A DNA stretch of 64,000 nucleotides, from positions 1,803,001-1,867,000 of the forward strand of contig NC_134656.1 in assembly GCF_030463565.1 (NCBI RefSeq), in the 5' to 3' direction. The first letter of the stretch is position 1, and each line of letters starts with the position of its first letter. The notes under the pieces are model-generated. The model made no database searches. It had not been told where the DNA came from and worked only from the letters and a program-made list of their open reading frames with translations. Both the position numbers and the translations under genes were made by a program. The stretch comes from Pelecanus crispus. Its lineage: Eukaryota > Chordata > Aves > Pelecaniformes > Pelecanidae. Of the stretch, positions 32,201 to 44,200 are shown in pieces.

Positions 32201-35200
32201 GTCAGCAAGGCCAGGCCGGGAGCAGTCGAGCAAGTGGAATGGGAGAAGCATGGAGAAAGCATGCTCGTGGATGTGCTCCTTCAGCTCTTCAGCACACTGG
32301 AAAACCCTCCTGCAGAAAGCACAGGTCAGCCTCTTGGCTAGGGCTGAATCCAGGAACTGGCCATCAGTGGTTACGTCCATGTCTTCAGATCTCAAGAAAC
32401 TCATACCTAAAATAGAAATACACGTACACACGTACAAATCAGTGTCTTCTGGTGTAAAATAGTAGTTAAAAAAATACTTTTCTCTCTGCTTACCTGAATC
32501 AGAGTTATCGAACTGCCACAGTGCTACAAATCCATCATAACTGGCCTGCAAATGAAGAGCGCACTTAAGTTAAGGCAAGCGTTTACAAGAACACATCTTG
32601 GTAGTCAGTGCTCAGACTCCCATCTTCACGTGGCCTTCACCCCTTCTTTAACGGAGCCTCATCGTTTGACTCGCCAACCCTATTTGCCTTCACAAAGCTT
32701 CCACTGCCAAAGCAGCTAAGTTAACCGGGCCGTATTTTGCAGGATTTGGTGTTTAAAGACAGTAATCAACATGCCTATTTAGGTCCTGGGTAACTACTCA
32801 GTTTTCAGTCTCACTAAGCATCTGCAGCTCCCACTCAGGCCAGTGGGAAAGAAACACCGGATAGAAAATGTCTAGCGGATACAACAGAACTGGAAAATCT
32901 TCCCTTAGCCCTACATAGCTTCTTTTTCTTTCCACATAGAAAAGCCCATAGAAAACAAACACCTTCTGGGTAGTTCCCTTTATGCAATGCTCTCTGGCAC
33001 TGCTGATCCAAATTATAAATAAAAGCTGGTATTTTTTTTTTTTTTCATACAGCATTTGCAATATGCCAGCGTGCAGCAGATGGCAACCCTCTATGAGGCA
33101 GAGGCGTGATGCAGCCTGGGCAGGTCTGCTGGAGACCGGGCAAGCGGCTACCAGCCCATCTTCCCAGCTCGCTTTCCTCTAAGGCGACTGCAAAGGAAAA
33201 TCTGTGTTTCCACCCGTTTGTTTAATGGAACTACAGTCTCATTCAAAAACACTAAGACTAAGAAATGCCACAGAAAGCTATGGATTTTCTGTCAAACTCC
33301 TGACTCCTGTAAGACAGAAAGCCAGCCTGCTTCCATCCGAATTTAGACAGTTACAAGAAACTCAAATGCAAAACAGCACAAGTGGGCAATGGATAGCTGG
33401 GTTCTCAGCTACCTTTATGCCATTATTATATTCTTGTATGCAATGTTTTGCAAAGGCAGGGATTTACAATAAAAAGGGCATGTATACTTAAAAAAAAAAC
33501 AACCCAGTTTTTTGAATGCAAGTTCTGTTGAGGTAAGTCAGAAAGGATAAAATTAGGACAGCACGAGCCCTGACCTCAACAGACTTCTACTTTTAAAATA
33601 ACCTATCTTTAAAAAGAAAAAAAAAACAAAAAAAAACCCAAATCCCCTAACAGATCAAAGTATAAGGTATTATAGTCTTTCAAAGTACTCCTAACTGGGG
33701 AGAATTTGATGAAACAGATACCTTTGCATTTAAATGTCTGCGTTTTTCCCCACGACCTTACCTGGCTCGAGGAAGGCACCTCTCCTTTTATCATGGTTTC
33801 TGGTGACATTTCACCAGAAGAGCAGATCTCAGGGGGGCTCTGAGTGGCAAGGTGTGATGCAGGCAGCGGGGGGGATGGTGCTTCCACTTTGCCATCACAT
33901 TCGCCCCTTGAACGATTCGAGTTGGTGCCAGGCCCTGGGGAACACAGGAAACGAATCTCACCCACGTGAACGAGCACCAGCTGGTGGTTTTAAAAAAGGC
34001 CTCGCAAAGGCAGCGCACCGGCACTCGCAGCTTATCTTCTGTCAGTGGGAGGGAATGCAGCAGGACAGTGATGCCAGGCTTTTTGTTTGTTTTTTAAAAC
34101 CAGCCTCCCCACCCAAAAAGCCTCGTCTGTGCGTGATGTATGCAGCGGAGTTATATCGCGTGGCACGGTCACTAAAGAGTCCGTCGGGAGAAAGAAGCAC
34201 AGCGCAGCGCAAATATCCAGAGCAATCGCATTTCTGAAAGACACCTCTTGGAGAAGCACCGTTTCAAACGCATACGTTTCAACCTTTAAGTAACATACAC
34301 ACAAACTTGATTCTGCTACTAACTTTCTTGAAAATGGATGTCAAAGCTTCAGATCTCAAGATTTGCCCGTGGTGTTTTATTTAATATAGTACCGTCAGTC
34401 CTTGATCTCAAAGTGCTTTACAAAAGATCGGAAAAAAATAATCCTTTCGTTCTACAGCTAGCAAGCATGGAAGTTCAGATATTTGTACAAAACTATTCAA
34501 TTGTACCTGACAGTCGTTGCATTCCAAAAATCCACTGTGGTTAAAAGGAAACCATGATTTGTCCGGCCGAAGCAGAATCGTACCCTCTTGCCTATGCTGT
34601 AGCAACAGCCACACGTAAACAATATTCCAGAAACTGCACTGATGGTCAATGACAAATCTACGTACAAATAAAGACTGTGTAACCAAGATCGGCGTACATT
34701 ACAAGTTGTGAAACGAAGTTTAACAAACACCTTGTCTGAATATTGGAATGACATACTGAGCAAGTCATTATTTTTGAAGGCAAGCAGGCAAAATCAGAAG
34801 CAAATACGGCATAAAAATAAACACGTTCTTCTTTAAAGCACTCTACGCCGTAAAGGCTTTTTTACTTCTAACACAAAAGAGTCTGATTGAAACCTTTACG
34901 CGTATAAAAACCACACTCTTTAATGCAGCTACAAATAACAAGTCAAAGTTTATGCTGTGTCCAAATACAATACACTGTGATCTGGGTCACAACAAAGCAT
35001 CCGAGTGAAACCACACAAAGGTTTCTAAACGCGAACAATCCCAAACCTAACTTTTTATCAGCTATCAAAGGAAATTCTGCTCTTGCGCCACAAGCTGGAT
35101 GTTTGATTTACCTTCCTCCGCTTTGATCGCAGATTTTAATCTTTCACAACTTAGTTAACGCTATGCACGTGTGATAACAATACTTCAAGTTTTCATTCTG

Positions 35201-38200
35201 GCAGTGCTCGACTATTGCTGTTACAATTTAAAGGCAGGACAACAAAATGCTAAACCCCTGTAAATTCAAGATAGGAAAAGACGGGAAAAAAGTGAATTCA
35301 TCAGTATTTCCCACTGGAAACTGTTACCAGGAATGCAGCTGTCCAGGTCCACAGCAGAATTCCTGCCTAGACATCCACACGTTCCTTTTTCCCCCCCCGA
35401 ACATCCCGAACTGATTCAAAGCGCCCTGTTTACGCTGAAGCTACACGCTGTGGCCACAGACAACCTAGAGGCATCTCTGGTTGCACTTCCTCAAGCAAAC
35501 GGTATTTTAGCATACAGTGAAGATAAGCCAGTGGGGTCTGGCTTGATTAATTCTTTCTTAGCACCTTCGCAGAATTACACAGGTTCCTAAGAAACTGTGC
35601 ACTTCTTAAAGCAAAAGTTAAGGCTAATGAACAAGCAATGAAACAGAGTAAGGAGAAACAATAAACTCCATCACCCAACATGAGCCACAAAGATGTACAA
35701 CACAAGAAAGTACAAAGATGATTTTTAAAACAATAATTAATATTTATTTGGTTTCAACAATTGCAAGTAACACAAGAAGAGAAACCCACATATATGACCC
35801 GTACTTTGTACATGAGAACACAAACAGCATCGGAATTTACGTTTTGTCCCATTCTGAGTAGTGCCGTGAGAAACCTTTTTCCCTCCTAAATTTGTACTGA
35901 AATTAATTTTAATGAAAAGTATTTTAATTTCTAAATCAGAGATCAAAAGCGCTTTCCTTCAGTCAGCTTTGCATACAGAAGATGATGCACTGCTTTAGCA
36001 GTTATTTATGTGAATATAGTGTTCTCTGACAGCTGGACAATAAACTATTGTGGAAAATAGAAAGGCATAGGTTATTATATCTCATTTAAAACTGCATCCA
36101 TTCTCCCCTAAATCTTGGTTTACCACCTACAAAAATTTCGCGCCAAACTGAATACCTCTAACTCCCTCTTGGGAACGTTGACCACTGCGTATAAAATGTG
36201 TTCCTTTAACATCCAGTGCAAGTATAAATTATTTGCTCCAATGAACCACTAACTAAAAATAACGTATTAGCTGGTTTGCCCAAAAGAAAAGGGCTCTGTG
36301 TACCATGTAATCACTTGGACAGAAAGCTTCACAGGAATTGCTTCTATAAACAGTTTCGGTTGCAACAGGGTAAACAGGAAAAGCCAAACTTAGACATATA
36401 AAAAAGTATGCAACGTACTATTCTGGAAATGTGGAAGAGTCACCCTTTAAGGTAGTCAATCACCCCAAAATCTGAAAGTTTTCTGGCTTTTTTTTAAATG
36501 AGAAAACAAGGATGTACACTAACCAACTCATTTTCTAGCAAATATTGAAATTCTCATTCTCTACATTATACTTGGCAAAACCAACTAAAAACATTCAATT
36601 AAAGCCTTTGAGACTTTTGTAGATGTGGTGTAACCGTACGGAACAATGCTACCAAAGTTCAGTATCATAAATGAAATAAACCACACATTATTAAACCAAG
36701 GAGCTCAGAACAGCACTGCCGGAGTTGGAAATCAGCAAAGAAGAATCCGCTTTTACAGACAAACCGTGAAAACATGTAACGAGGAGGAAAACGGAACCTT
36801 TTACATTGTCTTATCTGAAAGACATCCCCAACAACAAACTGCGGTTCAATAACTAATGTACCCAAGACGACCTCAGCGTTACCCATGAATAACTGACACA
36901 CTATTTGCTGCAAAACCCGCGTGCTCTTCAGGTTTCTGACAAGCATACAGATGTCAGTCCTGATCGCACACCACGAACGTCACAAATTCCCAGAGCCCTT
37001 CAGCTGCAGGTTATCTGGCAACTGTGTTACCCAAATGGCAAGGTATTTACATTTCCCCTTCTGATTTGAAATTAGTTTGAACTGGTTAACTTTGGAAATG
37101 CTGTACTTACGTTTGACTACATCATATTGATACAACACCCCCCTCAGCCGGGCTTCATTTTCCATCAGCGGACCGTTAAGTAATTTCACACCTCATACGA
37201 TCATTACAATACACAACGATATAGGAGAAAAGAACACAGGGTAAAACGAAAACCTTGGGGTATCCTCTATTAACTTCTACACAGTATGAACTATGTGGAA
37301 GAAAAATTAAAACTTGTAATGTACGCAGGAACTTGGAGAGTAACATCCCCTTAAGAAACGGCTCATCAGAATTTTAAATGTGTATAATACGGATCTGTCC
37401 ACCTCCATTAAGTCTTTTCCTCCAGAAAATAAAAATAAACGTGAACGCTGCTCCTTGAGTCAGTTCCTTACTGTATTACTTCATAAGAGAATACGAAGAC
37501 AATCTAGTTACAGCAGTTAAGATTAAAAACACACTTCACATTTTTTTAAACTCAAGAGAGACTGATCACTTAAAAATCTTGAAAACAGTGTGTTTCCTTT
37601 TCAAATCAGACAGATGAAAACTACCACACACTGTGCTGGTTTTGGTTTTTAAAAAAATAAGAATCTTGTTCACTGTGTTCCTGCCTACTCCCCCACAATG
37701 CTCCCCCCCCGCTTTTTTTTTTTTTTTAATATAACCCAGGACTTAAAATGACTCAACATCCTCAAATTGTGTTTGAAGAAAAATGTGAAAAACACCTACA
37801 AAGCTAGCACCAACCTAGACTGTGCTTTTAGATCTCCAGAATCTTCTTGCCGCTTGCTTTACTGTCATTTTATACACTGAAAATTCTCATTAAACTTGAT
37901 GTCCTATTGTATTCAGTAATGACCACTTAAAAGCAAGCGAGTCTTGTATCGGAACATCTTCTTCAAGTCATTAAAATAAATCAATACCTGTGAATCTGAA
38001 TAGGATGAAAGAAAAATATGTCCCTTAACTCCCTGCCTCTGTAAAAACCCTCTGACCAGGCCCCAGCCACATCCACCCGCTGGCGTGAGAGCTGCAGACA
38101 AGCGAGCAGTCGCCTTTCTGTCTTACGCAATTCTCTTCGCTTCCACAAAGATGAGATTATTGAAGCTTAGCTGAATGAAATTCAAGTAATAGTGAAAAAC

Positions 38201-41200
38201 AGGGACCTCAAATGCAGGCTGGAAGGACCTCCCGAGCCATGGCACCCCTCAGTGAGCTGTCGTTTACCCCCTTTTCTAAACTTATCAAGCTTTATTTTTA
38301 AACCCAGTTGGTCCTCTGCCTGCAGCATGCCTGTTCCCGAACTCCGTTTCTCCGCCAGTTAGGCACTCACTAATTTCTAGGCCAAATTTATGACTGCCTT
38401 TTACTCATTTGTCTTTACGCCAAGTGGTCCTTCAGCTTTTAAGTAAAATCTAGAATCCTCCACCCCAGAGAAGGATGATGGATAGAGGGCAGCCCCGTCA
38501 TTATTCCAGTTTATCATGACAGAAGATGAAACCGCCGATTTCACCTGTCACGAGCCACAGATCCGAACACGCGGGGCATAAATCACCCTCGCAGCCGCGC
38601 ATCGATCTACGCTCCCAGCCGCCCCGGTGCCAGCTGAGGGCACTCTTCTCACTGCACGCAAGCCCGGCGATCAAGCTGCTGCACAGGATCTTTGCTACTT
38701 CATTGCCACGAAGGGATCTGCAACCCAGGAGCCCAGTTTGAACCATCTACCTCGGATTTAATTGGAGATCATTCAGCAAGCGAACTACGGTGCAAGTAAC
38801 AAGAACATTGCCTTAGCAATTCTCCCCCAAACGTTAAAGCTGCAGAATAAGGTACAAAAATTTTTTTTCCTCTAAATTTAGAAAGATTTTTTAAAAAATA
38901 ATTCTACTGTTCAGCCATGAGAAGTGAAATGAGATACTAAGACCGACACTATGTTGTGCAGTTTTTTCCTTTTATCATACAACCCAAGTGACCATTAGAA
39001 GTTATCTATTTTTTTGCCATCAAAGAAACTAAAAATAGAATGAAAAGGTCACTTAAGATATTTATTTCATTGGTCAATTTTCTCAGTATAGATTAAAATA
39101 AACCTTTTCTGCTGGAAACTAATACACAGTACTCAGAAAGCCACCGCTTGCTCTATTTCATGTCACAAATGATATCCCCATCTTCTCAGAGTATTATTAA
39201 GAATACAGCATTAATAATTTTTCTTTGTGCACTGGAGAATCAAGCTATTTTACGACTGCAATGAAAAAAATACAAGAGTATGCTGAAAAATAAGCTGTCC
39301 GCACATAATGGTACACATCAGCTGTCTCCAACAGATCACCAGTAGCAAAACCTTCGTTTCCACGAGCGAGTATAACAAAACAATCGATAGCTGCTCATTA
39401 CTTAGAGGTCTAAAAGCAAGTAGCAAGAAGTAAAGATCACGTGATCTTCAAAATCCCAACTGTTTCTACAGACATGGGAGCAACAGTCAAGCCTCCTTTC
39501 AACATTGGGCAATTTTGGATTCAAAACCTTTGCAGCTACTTCTTTTACCCTAAGGACTCAACTACTTTGTATTTTGTTTGTAAGTACCATTTTGCAAACA
39601 AGCGAAAGAGAAATTTGAGGACAAGCGCTACATACGCATACACGACATACTTCCTTCCACGGCTTCAGCAGTTAACATTGAAGTTGGATCAATACCAGAC
39701 ACAGGTTTCCAAATTTTAGGGGAAGTGGGATTAGGCAGGAATTAAAACTGGATATAAACATATCAGCAGTAATAAACGAGACGGTGACCTGCATTTTCTT
39801 CTCGCTAAAGATTTCACTTAAAGCAGCAGTAAACAAAAAAATATAAAAACCACAAACTTACGAGAGAGAGAATGCGTGCCTTTGGGTAAGTACTCAAACA
39901 GCAGAGAACTATCCTCTCCCAGCATGTCGGCTTTCAGAGACAGCAAACTGTTCTTACTCATGAGAGCCGCGCGCAGGTTGGCGACGGTGGCAGCCTGGAG
40001 CGCATCCTCCTTCTCTGGGGTCAGGGGCTGAGAGATGTAGCTGGCCTCCCCACCGAGGAGGGCTTCGTCGACGTTCGCGTAGGGGTCGGGGCGCTCCACC
40101 CTGCTGTCCGAGCTGCTGGGCTCTGTGACCGTCACGTCGGCACCTGCGTGACGAAAGAAGCCGTCAGAGACGCAAACGAATTCCCGCGATGCGGCCCACC
40201 GACCACGCACGCCCGTCTAACCGGGGGCCCAAACAACCGAGAACCAGGCGCTCACCACCACCTCATTTGGCCTTACTGCCGCTCTGCAGGCCAGAGTGCT
40301 GCTTCTTTTAAGAAAGACATTGAGGCGCTGGAGCGTGTCCAGAGAAGGGCAGCGGAGCTGGGGAAGGGTCTGGAGCACAGGGCTGGTGGGGAGCGGCTGA
40401 GGGAGCTGGGGGTGTTCAGCCTGGAGAAGAGGAGGCTGAGGGGAGACCTCATCGCTCTCTACAGCTGCCTGAAAGGAGAGTGTAGCGAGGGGGTGTCGGG
40501 CTCTTCTCCCAAGTAGTTAGCGATAGGACAAGAGGAAATGGGTTTAAGCTGCGCCAGGAGAGGTTTAGGCTGGAAATTAGGAGAAATTTCTTCACAGAAA
40601 GGGTGGTCAAGCATTGGAACAGGCTGCCCAGAGAGGTGGGGGAGTCCCCATCCCTGGAAGTGTTCAAAAAACGGGCAGAGGTGGCACTTGGGGACATGGT
40701 TCAGTCTGGTCTACCCTTGACTGGTTTAGTGGTGGACTTGGTAGTGTGGGTTAATGGTTGGACTGGATGATCTTAAAGGGCTTTTCCAACCTAAACGATT
40801 CTATGATTCTATGATTCTCACCCCCCGCCCTTTTCCAAAAGTCTGAAGAAGAACTTGGCCGTCCAGAGGCTTGACAGAAAGCGCACCCACCCCACACCCA
40901 CCCCACAGCTGGGGGTTTCTGTTCTTCCAGCCTGTGCCCACCCGCACCCTTCACTCCTGCCCGCCAACGGGCCTTCACTTCAGCGGCATGCACCAAGAAG
41001 GCAGGGCAGAGGGAGAGTGGTGCGTACAACCTCCCCCACGACCAATAACTGGATAAAACTTCATTTATTTAGTTTAAACTAAGGTTTCAGGATAGTCTGC
41101 TAGTACTGAAATGACATTGAAATGTTTAAGTTCCATTTTTTTCAGTAACTGTACTCCGGTAGTCCAAATTTTTATTCTTTCATTTCTTCCCCATGATGAA

Positions 41201-44200
41201 GGTTTTGAAAAATCCAGTAATAAACAGCCTATAATAGTGGTCTGCTAATTAGTCTAAATCCCTTGGAGTCACTTATCTGAAAAATACACTGTAATCAGTG
41301 GTTCCCAGCATGTATCACAGGGTAGGTTTTATACCGAAGTGATACAGTTAAAACAAAACCTGAAGATTAGCCACTTTACAAGGAAGCTGTATAAAAACGT
41401 AACAGACTATTAACAGAAACGTCAATTAGTGAACCCAAACAAAAATGAAAAAGCTATGATAAGGTTAATTCCTCCCTGTGAAAAGAGTTTATTTTCGTAT
41501 TTTTGGGGATGTCTAGTTAAAGATTCTCTCTGGTTTGAACTTTGACTCTCTTACAGTCTTCAATAATTTATGTATTTTTATGTAAAGTGACTCTTATATG
41601 CCTCTCTATTCTTCACACGAAACAAAAATTACCTACAAAAAGGGCTGTTGCCCCATTTATAAAGTGCATAAACCAAACTGCAACTGCCTGCTCCAGAACC
41701 CGCAGCAGCAGAACGCAGCTGACATGCTCAAACCCCCGTCGAGGACCTGGCAAACAGGGCTAAAGCTTCCCAACAAACGGGTGCCTCTGCAGCATTTGTA
41801 CTAGCGAGATGTAGAGGGGAAAAAAGTCCAAATCCAAAGAGAAGGTGTTGATAGCGAGCGATCAGATGGAAAAGAAGCTGTTTTGCAGATCCTGAACGTT
41901 TTATTGCCTCCTAGTTCAAAATACCTTTAAATCTACTTAATGCAAGAGGCAACTATTACAGTTCAAAATAGTGGTATGACATGCACAAAATTAACACTCA
42001 GCTGCTTTCACAAATTCATCTTGCACTTCTCTGGGCACGGAATTCAGGTGGTGTCCACATACACCACAGCAATAAACTTACTCCCGTAGAGAAGGCTTCG
42101 CAGGAGCAGAGCTTACGAGAAGGGAAGAGGAAGAGCGTGGCACACTACCACTCGGCTGTAGCGTTCAAAAACTTCAAACCAGGGCAAGACATCAATCTGC
42201 GCAGCCTTATTAAAAAATGCTAACGAGGACACTGGTACAGTGCCTACCTCCTGTAACCTGGAAAATAGCTAAAGGGAGAGCGGTATTTTGATCTCCGTTT
42301 CACAGGCGGTTACTGCCGGAGAAAGACGCGGTGACTTGCTCAAGGTGTCCAGCCCGTGGAGCCAGGATCAGACGGTGAATTTCCCAGTCCCAGCCCAGGG
42401 CACATCAGGTTCCTCACCACGTTCAGATTTACTTTACTAAGCTCTACTGTACTGCCTGCACCTCTTGCTGTTAACTTTTTCCACTTCCTTTAAAAAAGCA
42501 ACAAGCCTCAAAGCAAACAATAAAGAAAAAACAATCACTAGCAGAATACTCCTACACCCCGGAGATGTAAGGAATACCCACGGCTGGGGGCTACAAACAC
42601 AGCAGCAGCAGCTACGTGAACAACCAGAGATGCTCTCTCTTTAAATCAAGCCATTTTCCCTCCTCCATCTGTGTTTTGTTTGTATAATCTCCTATTATCA
42701 GTTTTATTAAATCTTAGCCAAGCAGAAGAATTCAACTGCTTTGAATTTTTACATATTTTGTCACCCCTGTTACTAAGCGAGCGGGTAACAGGTACATACA
42801 TTTTTCTAGATGATAACGAAGTTTGTTTTGAAAACAAACATTTCCCTGTAAAGGGAAATGATGAGAGTTTAAAAACCAGCAGCTGTTACAAAAGGTGGCA
42901 AAGAAAGTAAATTCTAGCCCACTAAAGTGGTAATGTAAGAGACAGCTTTATCAAATCAAAGCCATGATAATACTGCTATTCCTCTGGCTCCTCACCACCT
43001 ACACGGCAAATCACAGCAAGTAACTCGGGCCAGAAAAGGTGTTTGTCAACAAAACGGTGTTGCCAAATAACTGGGCAGGCAGTAAATCACCTTGCCTTTT
43101 CTCCCGTCCTTTTTCATAGCCAATTACAGACGCTGATTGACAGTTGCCAGAATCTGTTGCTGCCTGCTGCACATAAACACTAATTGCTAAAACACACGCA
43201 GATTAATTGTAACCACAACAAGACATTAAACGTTCCTCAAAAGCCAAGATTAGAGACAGACAGTGCAACAGAGGCTTCAGAGCTTCCAGTATTTATAGCT
43301 GATGTAACCTAATCAAATACACATTACGGCAAAATAAATATCCACTTAGTCACATAAGTACTAAAATACTCTCAGTACACCAAAACCCCAAAATGCATGA
43401 AGCTCCTCTTCACGGCGCCTCCAAAACCACTTCTCTCTCTTCTCTAGAATACAGCTTCTTTTAACAAGATCTAGCCAAAGAATTATATGAATCAAAAGTA
43501 TCCATCACTGCCCAGTAACCTAAACTGTTTACTACAGTGCTTCAACAGTACGTAAACCAAGCTGTAGTAAATGAGCTTCTATTTTGCAATTATTCAAGGC
43601 AACGGGTCACGTGGCAGCCCGAGAGCTCCATCCAACTCCTCCACATCTCATTTTTCACACCGCTGAGACAGTCCCTGCGACTGCACGGATTCCAGGCACC
43701 GCTCGCAGGAAATCCCGATCGGGGCAGCGAGCTAAACAGGGGATTAATGCTGCTCTAAAAAACCGAGCTCATTAGTCTCTTCAGAAAATAATTATTTTGC
43801 AGTTATGCTATTACACCAGCCTGCTTTCCAAAACACATACGCTTTAGAAAAGCTTTAGTAGTTTGTTGACTTGGATGAATATTTTTTTTTGTCATTGTTT
43901 TTATTTTCAAATAAAACACAGGGAATATTTTTTCAGTTTCGGCAACAGTATTTCCATGCATCCCTGAAACTCCAAAAGCAACCTTTAACTGCTAAAGTTC
44001 TTATTTACACATGAAAGCCTGCAGTAAAAGGAATATACCAAGCCCAATGACAAGCACCTTCTCACAGACATCGCGCATCCCAGCTGAGCACGGCACGACA
44101 AAACGCACTTCACTCCCAACCACACCGACCGGGCGGGCTTTTAAGAGCTCTGCGCAGAAATTTGTACTCGGGTAGAACAAAACTGAACTGTATGCTTGCT

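Noticed and set aside
36665-37189. Two short minus-strand frames in intron 3 upstream of exon A, considered as further alternative exons
   Set aside because: No zinc-finger ligands and no splice sites in a phase compatible with exon 3 or exon A.
38206-38400. Possible ancient CR1 fragment
   Set aside because: Only a short stretch resembles CR1; the rest does not follow the family order, so it is not listed as a feature.
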